From the IMG/VR virus record IMGVR_UViG_3300021365_000062, positions 1-31,352 of that record: a stretch of DNA of 31,352 nt. The stretch is one strand, 5' to 3'. This document shows, one piece after another, positions 8,901 through 21,400 of the stretch (the stretch's first letter is position 1; every line of letters begins with the position of its first letter). The DNA is from a virus. A program made the position numbers and the translations under genes. Below the pieces are notes generated by a model. It made no database searches. It was not told the origin of the DNA and saw only the letters and a list, made by a program, of their open reading frames with translations.

Positions 8901-9470
8901 GATCAATTGCGGATCAGTTATGCAGGCATTCTCAACCCACTTAAATCTTTATCAGACCAGATCATATACCATCCTGTCAAATACAAGATACTGTTTGGTA
9001 CCAGTGCTGAGGAACAACTGCAGGCAACTTTCAAGGTTGTAAAAAATCCAAAGACCAATGTTTCAGACGCAGTGATAAAGACCAGGATCATCTCCGCAAT
9101 CAATGATTTCTTTGCACTAGACAACTGGGATTTTGGAGATCCTTTTTATTTTACAGAACTAGCCGCTTTCATACACAATCAACTTGCTCCAGATTTACTT
9201 ACTGTGGTGATTGTGCCCAACCAATCAGGACAGACATTTGGGTCTCTGTTCCAGATCAATTCCGCGGCAGACGAAATTTTCATCAGTGGGGCCACCGTTG
9301 ATGATGTGTCGATTATAACAGCACTGGGAGCCAACCAATTGGCGGCGTCCGGCACTGTGGTAACAAGCTCATCAACATCCACATCAAACACCACATCAGG
9401 ATCAGCAGTGTCAGGCTCTACTACATCAGGTTCGGGATCAAGTTCCGGCAGTAGTGGGGCAGGATACTAA
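5988..9470 (+). CDS. 6: Baseplate wedge subunit gp6 (enlarged)
   Basis: 1160 aa against 660 in T4. The N-terminus is diagnostic: DWRKIYQAFQQADFKSYDFE, then YVALIDLIAYISQALSFRVD, LNARENFLETAERRNSILRL and ARLINYNAKRNQPATG. gp6 dimers form the ring that holds the wedges together. The J-like core continues with FGDGNFANIPSG (~345) and ITAEDYQVVPLSASQEIVKV (~430). An extra block of roughly residues 540-870 explains much of the added length. Within it, residues 813-824 (DDDDDGVVDNPE) match an EF-hand-type calcium loop at positions 1, 3, 5, 6, 8, 9 and 12. Residues ~1125-1160 are a Ser/Thr/Gly tail ending GAGY. Its stop overlaps the next ATG as TAATG. Confidence 0.88.
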   Translation: MATTDRQNRLLVAEDWRKIYQAFQQADFKSYDFETLRRTMVAYLKENYPDDFNDFVESSEYVALIDLIAYISQALSFRVDLNARENFLETAERRNSILRLARLINYNAKRNQPATGVLKVDAISTTQDVLDSTGTNLANSNIIWNDSANSNYREQFTAILNAANQTGQLFGKPRESAKIGGIDTEVYTLASNQLDLPIFSFQKSVGGVTRSFEIVPTTLTDSESLYESEPIPGTGLTYTYRTDGSGDSSNNTGFFFLFKQGRMSSEEFTINNASTNFIQSLDAPNVNDTDVWLYKLDQFGQLSQSWTKVPSLSGNNAIYNSLSRAERNIYNVVTKNDDAIDLVFGDGNFANIPSGSFRTYYRTSDNAKYAIQSADMQNVQLTVPYTDANGAQQSLSVSLSLKASVYNSAATESNSSIKEKAAQVYYSQNRMITAEDYQVVPLSASQEIVKVRSVNRSASGISRAKEILDPTGAYSNVTVFAEDGILYREESTQQFTFTFNNRNEIQSTIDSSVEAKLKEAYARQFYYLKYGTKDASTLSATWSSTTTSTNTNTGFFTSGGALVIGDSATSKMKFAKPGALIKFTSPDTRKFLNGVLVTSTTDNAEDRVWAKIGAVVLDGANGGTGNLESGVGPVTLNNIVPDGSVINAIIPKFTTAFSSTLETDLIDRIEAYEDFGLRYDVDSETWKVITSTNLSTSTVFSLDEQGSTTDTNADASWWYKFTNDGNTYTVQYRKLDYLFESESQNKFHYDLKEKIYDYKTGKSVKDTVKILKTNSIVSTGNSVGYPITWQVVDVVTEIDGFQDNRKVKVGFHDDDDDGVVDNPELFDIFIEPTTSESTKFVFSEKYISYDNIERFRPYAATNFVVTKNEADITLSTTTYTDGQLFYFYDSAEDVVKSYSSTTNTLTTSTDYRARRGRSSIDFQYKHHAGQETRIDPSVSNIVDVYLLERTYDNLYRIWLQDGGTKPTSSTQDQLRISYAGILNPLKSLSDQIIYHPVKYKILFGTSAEEQLQATFKVVKNPKTNVSDAVIKTRIISAINDFFALDNWDFGDPFYFTELAAFIHNQLAPDLLTVVIVPNQSGQTFGSLFQINSAADEIFISGATVDDVSIITALGANQLAASGTVVTSSSTSTSNTTSGSAVSGSTTSGSGSSSGSSGAGY

Positions 9471-12400
9471 TGGCTGACAGAGAAATCAATTCACTAACCA
9501 ACAACGAGGTTGTCAAACAAGGCAACAACGAGTACAGACGTACGGTACAGCACTTACCAGCATTCTACAGGACAGATGCAAACCAAAGATTCCTATCAAG
9601 CACACTTGATCCATTGGTGCAGAAAGGTTCACTGGAGAGGCTGGATGGCTTCATTGGAAGGCAAGATGCAACAACACGAGAAATAACAGACAGGTACATA
9701 GGTGCAACCAGTAGGGATAGATTCGCATACCAATTGGAGCCAGCGGTCACATACTCAGACAGGGATACCACGTCAGTCAACCCAGAAGACCAAGTCAAGT
9801 TTGCGGCCACATACGATGACTACATCAACCAGATCAAGTACCTGGGCGGCCACACTGGCAATCACGATAGGCTAAACAAGGAGACGGTATACAGTTGGAA
9901 TCCAGCCATAGACTATGACAAGTTGGTGAACTACAGGGAATACTACTGGATGCCGGACGGACCAGGAGCCATAGAAATAGACTCCGTTGGACCCAGTGCA
10001 GTGTCCGAATACTCCGTGGAGAACTTGGCAAAAGGTGCCTACAACTTCACCCACAGGGAAAATGTAAACAATCCCAGCCTTACACTTTACAGGGGCAACA
10101 CATACAAATTTAACGTGAATGCAACAGGTCATCCATTCTACATAATGACTGAACCTTATCCATCAGGCGTAGCGGCTGATGGATCCACTTCAACAATCTA
10201 TGACACCGGTGTCACAAACAATGGTGCCCAATACGGCACAGTCACATTCACGGTGCCAACAGGCGCACCAAACACTTTATATTACCAGTGTGGCAACCAT
10301 GCCGCCATGTATGGCATCCTGCAGATCAAAGACGTCTCAAGCACTTCGACAATCAATGTGGAAGATGACATAGTCGGCGTCAAGAACTACAGCCTGAGGA
10401 CTTTGGATTTATCCAACGGAATGAAGATCAAGTTCACGAAATCATTGGTCGCTTCATCATACCAAGACAAGGAATACTATGTGGAAGGTGTTGGCGATGC
10501 AATAACGCTCACCGATGTGGAGGACTTAATCACACCAGGCAGTTATGCAACTGAATCTACAATACTGTACGATCAAGCAGGCTACGACACGAGACCATAC
10601 GCCAAGGCATTCTACACGCCTGAAACAAAAGATTACATCTCGATCAAGAGAGATTCACTGGACCAAAATGCATGGTCTAGATACAACAGATGGTTCCACA
10701 AGTCTGTCATAGATGAGACGGCCAGGGTGGGAGGATTTACACCTGTCCTAGACGAGGATGACAGAGCCAAGAGACCGATCATAGAATTTGATTCAGGGTT
10801 AGCACTTTACAATCACGGGACGGTGGCAAAAAGATCTGTGACATTGTATGATACAGTCACGACTGACGCATTCAGTGACGTGGTCAAGCAGACAGGTTAC
10901 AGCGTGGACGGATTGGCGCTGGCAGATGGCATGAGGATTGTGTTCGCGGCAGACACGGATCCCTTGGTCAAGAACAAGATATATGATGTAAACTTCGTCA
11001 CAGGCGGAGATTCAACACTGGTAATAAACTTGACAGAGGCTTCTGACGCCAACCCAGCGGACAACGATTCCATATTCATAGAGTTTGGCACAGTAAATCA
11101 AGGCAAGACATTCCGATATGACGGCACATCGGAATCTTTCATAGAGGCACAAGAGAAGACAGGGGTCAACCAACAACCATTGTTTGGCATGTGGGACAAC
11201 GATCACACATCCTTCGATGACACAACCAAGTATCCAAATTCAACTTTCACAGGAGCAAAGGCCTTCGCTTTTGCAACTTCAGACACAGCGACCACTGACA
11301 CTGTGTTAGGAATCAAGGTCAAGTACAGCACAATCAACAACGTTGGAGACATAGTTTTTGATTCGGATCACACGTCGGGCACGTTCACCTACCTGAGTGG
11401 GTCACAGACAGTGACCAAGAACCTAGCAGAGGGACACCTACATTACACGACGAGTAGAAACACACACAACTCACGGAGTGCCTGGATAAAAAGGACCAAT
11501 GAGAGTAAACAGCGTGTGGTACGTACATTCATAGTCGATGCAACGGAGACACAACTATTTCCGATTGATTTCTTCAAGGATTCAGCGGACCTCACAGATC
11601 TTGAAGTATCGGTATCGGTCAACGGTTCAAGGAAAACACTTTCAACAGATTACACGGTTGAAACAGGGACAAAAAACAAATATGTAAAATTTACAAAAGA
11701 ACTAGAAGTTGACGATCAAATCAGGATAGCAGGATACAGCAGTGCGGACAAAGTTGCCGACAAAGGAATTTACGAGGTGCCGGAAAATCTAGCAACAAAC
11801 GGCCTCAACCAGCAGTTGGGCACATTCACGATGGGACAAGTGCTGGATCATGTGAAGAACATTTTTGACAGGAACCAAGACGTCACAGGTGCCATACCTG
11901 GTGTATCGAACCTAAGAGACAAGCCAGATGCTAGACTGAAAGGTGGTAGCATTCACCAGCATGAAGGGGCACTACCTCCTGCCATGTTTGGCCTCATTGA
12001 CCAGGATGCCAACTTTATCACGGCAACCGATTATGGCAATCAGGAGTACGAGAAGTGGTACAACGCATTTCTTACTCACGCCACAGGAACAGCGTACGAA
12101 GGGACCGCCGCGGACAGGGTTGACGAGATAATCGCCGCAATAACGCCAGGCAGGAACAGCACGTTCCCGTTCTACTACGAGGACATGGTGGGTTGGGGAC
12201 AGAACGCTTCAACGAGGAACTACACAGTGCAAGGAGCATCACAGACAGACTACGCTCTTGACTCACAACATGATATCACCACATTGAGCAACAGGGCAGT
12301 GTACGTATACCTAAACGGAGTTCAATTGATGCTAGGCGCAGATTACACCTTCAGCACAACGGACGATAGCGTCACTGTCAGCAAGACATTGGCACAAGGC

Positions 12401-15400
12401 GACAAGATCGTGATCAAGGATTACGCTGACACAACAGGCAGTTACCTGCCACCATCGCCCACAAAACTTGGAATGTATCCCAAGTTCACGCCTGAAACAT
12501 TTACAGACACAAGTTATTTGACCGATACGACAGTGGTCAGGAAGCATGACGGATCTATCATCAAAGGGTATGGCGATGAAAGAGACGATTTGATACTAGA
12601 ACTTGAAAAAAGGATCTACAACAATATAAAAGTTACGTATGATCCAACATTACTGGACATACATGATGTATTGCCTAGTGCTTTCACTACAACGGAATAC
12701 AGCCTGCAGGAAATAGACAACGTGATGGGCCCAGACTTCTATCAGTGGGCGGGACGTAACAACGTTCAGTACATAAACAACACTGTTTTCTCAGAAGGAT
12801 CACCATTCACTTACAACTACGCAAGATCAAAAGCAAGGCTTGTTGATGAGAACCTACCAGGCCACTGGCGGGGCATATACAAATATTTCTACGACACAGA
12901 CGCACCACATGTGAGACCATGGGAGATGTTCGGCCATTCGGAGAAACCAACAGATTGGGAATCCACGTACGGTAAAGCACCATACACATCAGGCAATGAT
13001 GTTTTATGGAATGCTATAGCAACAGAACCTGGACGATACGGCAAGCCAACTATCAGAGATCACCTACCGGTTGATGCATCTGGTAACTTGTTAGATCCTT
13101 TGGCGGCACAACTGGTAGCCAACTATGACATTCCTGGAAGGCAGAACGCATGGAAGTTTGGAGATCAAGGGCCAGCGGAAACGGCATGGAGGAGATCCAG
13201 TTCTTACCCTTTCACAGTGATCAAGGCTCTGGCACTTACTAAACCGGCCAAGTTTTTCTCAAACTTTTTTGATCCCTCAAGACTGACCACGAACACAGCA
13301 GGAAATCAAATAGATAAAGACACAAGCATCAGGACGTCATTGGCAACAGCCAAATACCATTTGGAAACAGAAACTAACAGTACTACAGGAGTTACAACAC
13401 GATATCAGACAGCAGGATATCAACCTTTCATAGTCAATCACCTTATTTCAAGGAATCTAGATGTTGCGACCTTTTACTACAACAAGAAAAAGAATCTTTC
13501 TGTGCAGTTGGCCTATAAATTGGGAGGATTCACAGACAAGGATAACATAAAGGTATTGACAGACAGTGTGTCACCTGGATCAACGTCAGGCTCTAAATTC
13601 ATACCAGACGAGAACTACAAGATCATGTTTAGGACATCCAATCCTGTGGAAAGTTTCCAATATTCGGGTGTGCTGATAGAAAAGAACACAGACATCAGTC
13701 AGGATGGATCGACTGTGTTAGGAGGATACAAGGTGTTGGGCTACAGCACTGTCAAACCTTATTTCAACTTCAACTACCCAGTCAAGACCACATCAGCAAC
13801 ACCAGTGTCTGTGGAGGGATCGCTGGTTATCAAGGAGTATGCATCATACCAACAGGCCACACAGACCATACCTTATGGACATGTGTTCGACACAATACAA
13901 GACGTAGCAGACTTCCTGGCAGGATATGGAAATTATCTAACGCAACAAGGATTCAGGTTCGACAAGTTTTCAAATGAATTAAAAGAAACACTGAACTGGC
14001 GAAATGCAGTAAGAGAATTTTTGTTCTGGACCACACAGGAATGGCAACCAGGCAGTGCCATAACGGTTTCACCCGCCGCTGACGGTTTCGAGTTGGACAC
14101 AAACAACAGCATAGTTGGCAAACTACGTAATCTTGCAGGTGACTACTCGTTGTTGGATTCAGGTGGCAGGAAGATCGATGTTAGCGAGATATCTACCAAA
14201 CGTATAGGCAAGACGTTTGAACTGTCCATAAAATCTGACACAGTAGGACTTTACAATATCGCACTCAACACTGTGCAGAAGGAACACATCCTGTTGTTTG
14301 ACAACAGCACAGCGTTCGCAGACAAAATATATGATCCATTCACGGGATTCAGACAACAGAGGCTGAAACTAGTTGGTTGGAAGACCGCTGGGTGGAATGG
14401 CGACTACTACGCACCAGGATTCGTTTTCGATGCTGGACAGGTTACATACTGGTTGGCAAACACAGACTACACGATAGGCAACAGCGTTGAATACCAAGGC
14501 AAGTTCTACGTTGCAAAAACAAATCATAATTCAGGATCAAAATTTGATACGGCCAACTGGACGCTGAAAGACAACAAGCCAGCACCACAACTTATACCAA
14601 ACTTTGAGTACAAGATCTCACAGTTCAATGACTTTTACAATCTTGAGACCAACAATTTCGATGAATCACAACAGAAGTTGGCCCAGAGGCTGACAGGATA
14701 CCAGAGCAGGGATTACCTAGAGAACCTCTTTGTCAATGATGTGTCACAGTACAAGTTCTATCAAGGTTATATCAGGGAGAAAGGCACACAGAATGCCATA
14801 GACAAAATCTTGAAAGCACAGTACGAGGGAGAGGATATCTCACTAGACCTGTACCCAGAGTGGATGATCAGGACTGGAAGATTTGGTAACACAGATTCTA
14901 TCGAGAACATACAAATCACACTGAAAAGCAGTGAGGTCACCGCCGATCCGCAGAGCATTGAATTATTGGACGCATCGTCTGACTCCAAAGAGTACACACG
15001 AGCACTTGGTGTGGTGCAGACTGATTTATATTACAAGCCTGTGGAGTACACGGCATCAAGCACATTCAAAAGATACGACTACAGCCAACAAGGTGTGACC
15101 AGTGACACGGTCCAGGTCTTCAAAACGGCGGGATATCCACAACTGACACAGGTGCAACACACTGCGTTCAAAATAGCGGACCTTGCCAACCTGGACATGA
15201 ATGCTATCACTCCCAATGACCTTGTATGGGTGGCCAACAAGAGCAATCTTGATTGGGACGTCTTAAGGATATCAAATGCAGGTGTCAAGATAGCAACATT
15301 GAGCACGATCAACAATGCATCACAGTTGGAGATCACGTTCACAGGATCACACAAGTTATCAGCGGGCACCACGACAGCCGAGGCCGATTACTTTGGAATA

Positions 15401-18400
15401 TCAAACAGTGAAGAAGCAACGCTGAATGGTGTTTACCAGGTATCATCAACGCCAGATCACAAAACGGTGATCTTCGATTACGCCGGTAATGTGGCATTCA
15501 TCCCAGCTCTGGAGGACGGATCTACAGCGGACAGTTACGGCAACGTGTACAGGTTCGTGTCCGTGAGATTAGCCACAATGGACAATGTGAATGATTTGTT
15601 GAACTATGATGATTTCGTAGACAAAAATGAGTCAATCGAACAACCAGGAGACAAGGTATATGCGGACAACAACGGGTCGGGATCATGGAGTGTGTACGAG
15701 AAGCAAGATCCTTATTCCACTAAGTTAACACTCTCACCGGACAATTTTACCGCGGAACAAGAGTTTGGACACAGGATAGTTGCACGTAATGATGGCAGGC
15801 TATTGGCTGTTTCCGCACCAGGGAAGGGACAAGGTGAGATACACTTCATGTTAAGATCAGAGGCCTCACCTGGGAATGATTTCAAATCACAGGCCACAGT
15901 GACGATGACGGACAACGACGACAACACCAGCAGGCTTGGTGAATCCCTGTCCATCAGCACAGACGATAATTATATTGTGGCAGGTGCGCCATTCGCCAAT
16001 GCGATCGGACCTGATGGTAGCACTAGATTCATCGATTCAGGCCTTATCAAGATATATGTTTGGGATCCTGTCTTATTCCAGTACAGCATATTGAACACAA
16101 TTTCAGCACCCACGGATGGGTCAAGTTCGAACGTCGACCTTAACTTTGGTTGGGCACACAAAATTTCAGAACCAAAAACACTATCAACCAGGACAACACC
16201 GGACAAGTACCTGTTCGTTTCGGCACCGGGACATGCCACAGACACAGGTAGAGTGTACATGTACACTTGGGGAGTTGGCGCTGATGGATCCACGTATGAC
16301 ACATGGACGTCAGAGACTGCGATAGAGGCACCAGATGGTGGTTCAGGACAAAGGTTCGGACACAGAGTTGAAGCAAACGACAACGGTGACATACTTGCAG
16401 TGAGCTCACTGGCACCCGGAAACGCAGGCAAGGTGGAGATATTCATAAAGACCTCACAAGCCAATGATGATAGTACACTTAATTCCTTTGCTCTGGCACA
16501 GACCATAACAGGAGTGGCCAGTGATGGGTCATCATTGAATACCGCTTTTGGTGATTCTATCACAATGAGCAAGGACGGCACAACGCTAGTGATCGGTGCA
16601 CCGGGAGTTGACGGAACAGCACATCCTGATTCAGGTGCCATCTATTATTACAAATGGAATGCAGACAGCTCTACAAACACGTATACCTTACAGCAAACGA
16701 TCACTGCACCAAGTTCGCACGCTAACATGAAGTTCGGTACAAGTCTAGATCTCAATGACGACGGATCGCGGCTTGTGATAGGAGCGGAAAACTTTGCCAG
16801 TTCAAGAGAAATGAAATTTGATTCTGGCGAGACCACATTTGATCTGCAGGACACAAACATAGTAGATCCCAACACTGAATCGGGAGGAGCATTCACGGCC
16901 ACTATGTACAACACCAAATTTGTGATTGATGACAGACTGACATCTGAGAACATGTCGGAGAGTGACGATTTTGGACGTGGTGTATGCATAATCGATAATT
17001 CAGTTTTCGTTGGAGCACCAAAAGATGACGGCAACACCGGCGGGGACGGAAGCACAAAGTTAGTGAATGATGGCACAGTTTCATGCTACGATCTCACAGT
17101 GATAGGCAAGTACGCTTGGAACAACATCGTAACAGAGACGGCGCTGATCGACACTGACAAATTGGGGAAAGTTTTTGATTTTGATGTGGGGAGCAAACAG
17201 ATACGAGGTTACTATGATCTTTACGATCCGGTCAAGGGCAGACTACTAGGTGTGGCAGACAGAGAGATCAACATCAAAACCGCATGGGATCCGGCCACCT
17301 ACAACGTGGGCGACAATGCAAACACAAGCACGCCATGGGCAGAGAATCATGTTGGAGAGGTATGGTGGGATCTTTCAACAGTCAAATGGTTGTGGTATGA
17401 GCAAGACACACAGGAATACAAACACAACCACTGGGGACAGATTTTCCCAGGTTCCAGCATAGACGTTTATGAATGGGTTGAATCGAGGGTGTTACCTAGC
17501 GAATGGAACCTAAGGACTGAACTGGCCACGCAGGTGTTGTCAGGCACGGCTCTGTACGGAGATGATTCACAGTACACAGTGACACAGAGATATGATTCGA
17601 GACTTGATACATTTGTGAATTACTATTACTACTGGGTGAAGGGCAAGACTAACATGCCTGCAAACAGTGTGGTTACAAGGAAAAACACCGTGGCATATGT
17701 TGCCAACCTAATTAGGAATCCAAGTGCATTCGACATACGATATTATTCGGTCACAGATACAAACAAGTTCATGATAAGCAACATCAAAGGTCTGTCGCAA
17801 GATTCGATAGTCCTTAACATGGATTTCAGGACCAACTCGTTCGACGGGGACGCACACAGCGTCTGGAAGTTGGTGAGGGAAGGTGACAAGGACTACAAAC
17901 CAGGACAGCAGATAGAGGCACGTTGGTGGGATTCTTTGATAGGCAAAAATTCAACAGGGGACCTTGTGCCAGATCCGGATCTCCCCGTCAACGATAGGTA
18001 TGGCAACAACACACGGCCAAGGCAGAGCTGGTACATCGACAGGTACGAGGCACTCAAGGAGATCATAGACTACGCCAACACAGTGTTGAAGAAAAAACAA
18101 TTGGTTGGCCAGATAAGTCTGACCAATCTAGATTCTGCAGATCCAGAACCCACAGCACAGAGTCTCGAATGGGACGCTTCTGTGCAGACATACGCTGAGT
18201 TGACCTACATCAACACAGGAGACTTATCGGGCACAGTGAACTACTTGGTCAAGGCAGACGAGACTGCCAACAACTTCTGGGCAATATACAACTGGGACGG
18301 CACTACATGGTCTAGGACCAAACTACAGAGTTACAACACTTCTGCCTATTGGAGTTACACGGACTGGTATGGCACGGATCCCGAAGTACACGAAATGGTC

Positions 18401-21400
18401 CATAGCGAAAACACACCCATTGACAAACAGGTCAAGTTCCAATACGAATTAGACACTTTAGACCTCGCGATAGGCAAACATGTAAAAGTAACAAACGCAG
18501 ACACAGGCGGTTGGAAACTTTTCATGAAGACAGCAGACGGGTTCAAAAATGTTGGTACAGAGAACGGCACGATCAGATTGAGCACCAGTCTCTATGACTA
18601 CTCACAGGACGCATTCGGATTCGCAGGCCAGGACATATTCGATGGAAACTTCTTTGACCAAGAACCCAGTGAGGAGACCAGAAAGATATTGACTGCATTG
18701 CGAGATGACTTGTTTATCAATGACCTCGCAGTAGAATACAACACTCTGTTCTTCACGGGATTGAGGAAAGTACTTTCGGAGCAGATATATGTGGACTGGA
18801 TGTTCAAGACGTCATTCATAAACGCAAAGAACAGTGTGAGACAATTAGATCAAAGGAAGTCATACACCACTGGGACAGATTCCTGGATTGAGAGCTACAT
18901 AAACGAGGTCAAGCCGTTCCACACAAAATTACGGGAGTACAAACTTGGGTACGACAAGACAGAGACACAGGACGGCATATACACGGATTTCGACAACCCA
19001 ACTTTCTATGATGCCACAACAGGCAAGATACGAAGCATCGACGTTGAGGGAGACACAGACAAGTTGACAGAATACCCACACCAGATGTGGTACGACTACC
19101 ACAAGAAGTATGTGCAGTCTATCACAGTGACGGCAGGTGGATCAGGATACGAAGTTGCACCAACGGTGACCATATTGGGCGGCACAGTGGGATCAACGGG
19201 ACCATTCCAGGTACAGGCGACCAGTTCAAGTGGTGCAACAAGTGGACAGTTCGGATACTACTATCCGTTGTTCACCAGTGAAAAACAGGCAGAGATCCAT
19301 GACACACAGAATTCAGGTTCGGGAACGACCAAGACATACACCTTTGACGGACTGACAGGCACATTCTACGGACCAACTGCTTCGACAATCGAGTCAACAG
19401 ATGTCAAGTCCACTGTGTTCAAGATGTATGTGACTCCAACAACCACGGGGGCCACTGCAACAGCAACGATACAAAGTGGGGCAGTAACCAAAATCACAGT
19501 CACAGGCATTGGTGCAAATTACACCACAACACCGACCATTGTTTTATCTGGTGGAAAGACAGACGGCACGACAGTGACGGACCAAGCAAAGGCATACGCA
19601 AATCTAAACAACGATCTGGTGAGAGATTTTGACACAACTATAAAATTTGACAGGGTGTCTAGCACATCCAGGGTTGTAGATTGGACGGCATCAACGGCAT
19701 ACGCCTACAATGATCTTCTGAGACACAACAATCAACTGTACAAAGTCACAAATGCCTTCACTGCTTCAACAGACTTCGACGACAACATAGGAAGCGTGTA
19801 CAAGGTGTACGGCAACGAGACAGGCCTTACAGCGGCCGACAGGACAAAAGGTTTCTACACACCAGGATCTGGAATGCCGGGCAATGAACTAGACCAAGTG
19901 ATGACCGGTGTTGACTATGGTGGTACAATGGTGACAGGTTTACTGTTTTCACAAGAATCGGGTTGGGACAACGAGGGTTGGTATGATTTCCCATGGGACA
20001 ACTACGGAGATTCGAAAGTGAAGGCCTTCAGAGCAGATGGTTCAACCGCGGCCTATACGTTTGCCACGGCACCTGCAAGTAGTGAAGTGTTTCAAGTTTA
20101 TATTACACAAGATGACAGCACAAGGAAAAAACTTCCAGATGTGATTAGGGGTGACGGCTCAACAGTGTCATTTACCATAAGTGAGACTGCAGAAGAGAAT
20201 GCATTGGTTGAATTTATACCTTTTGATGACGACGGAGTGCTTTCCCCAGTAGATGACAGGACATTAGATTCCATAGTCAAAGGAGGCCTGTTCACTTCAG
20301 CGTTGGGACAAGCACCAAGTGATATCATATTAGAGGGAGACGATTTCGTTTCTCCTGACACAAGTTACGCACCCGAGGAGACTGTTCCGGGACAGATATT
20401 TGACACGGTAGACATCAAAGTTTACACTTCACCGGAGTCTGGAGTGCCTTTCATATCAGACAAGAATTACAGAGGTGATGGTGTCACAACAGTTTTCAGC
20501 ATCGGTGACTTCCCAGGCACACTGGGATCAGTGACTGTGGCAGTGGATGGTGTCGTGCAGAAAGGCAGTGCATTGGATTCAACAGTGTCTGATTACACGA
20601 TCGATGTCGGTAACAAAACGATCACATTTGATACTGCACCCGCGAACCATACCAAGATATCTACTAAAGTTTTTGCGATATCCGGAGAGAACTACAGGGT
20701 GTTGAACACATTCACAGGGGATGGATCCACGACCGCTTACCTTACATCAACAAGGGGAGAATTCAATCTAGATTCAACCACATCGGACATCTACGTGACA
20801 GTGGATGGCGTGCCTACAACGGCACTCACGACATCCACTTCTGCAAACACGATAACGGTTACATTCAACACGGCACCGAATGCAGGCACATTTATCCAGA
20901 TTGCGGGATTCAACAAATCATCGACATCGACTAGAAGTTTTGCAAGTGTGAGGAATGAAGCAATAACATACGATGGTTCAACAAACAGGTATGCGTTGAC
21001 TTTCCCACCTGGTGCGATAGGACCATTCTCTGGTCTGACAACGGTCGAGGTCAATGGCAGGGTGCTACGTGGACCAGACAACACATATTACGTAGGAGAC
21101 GGAAGCACTTACACGTATGGTGTGGTTTCAGGATTGGAAGATGATTCAACAGTTGATCCTGCTAAAACTATTTCATCAGCATCGCAGGTAGAAGTTTTTG
21201 TGAATGGTGTCAAGAAAGATCTAAACACACACTACACAGTTGATACAGGAAATCAGAACGTGGAATTTGTTACTGCATCCGTTCCCACAACAACAGATGT
21301 GATTTGTATTTCAACATTGGTGGACAATCAGTACTTCGTAGACGGTGGCACAGATGCAGACCTAGTGCTAGTGCCTAGTGCGATAACATCACCTTACAGT

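Noticed and set aside
15970-16641. 223-codon minus-strand frame inside the giant gene
   Set aside because: It is antisense to the FG-GAP repeats, has no ribosome binding site and no family pattern.
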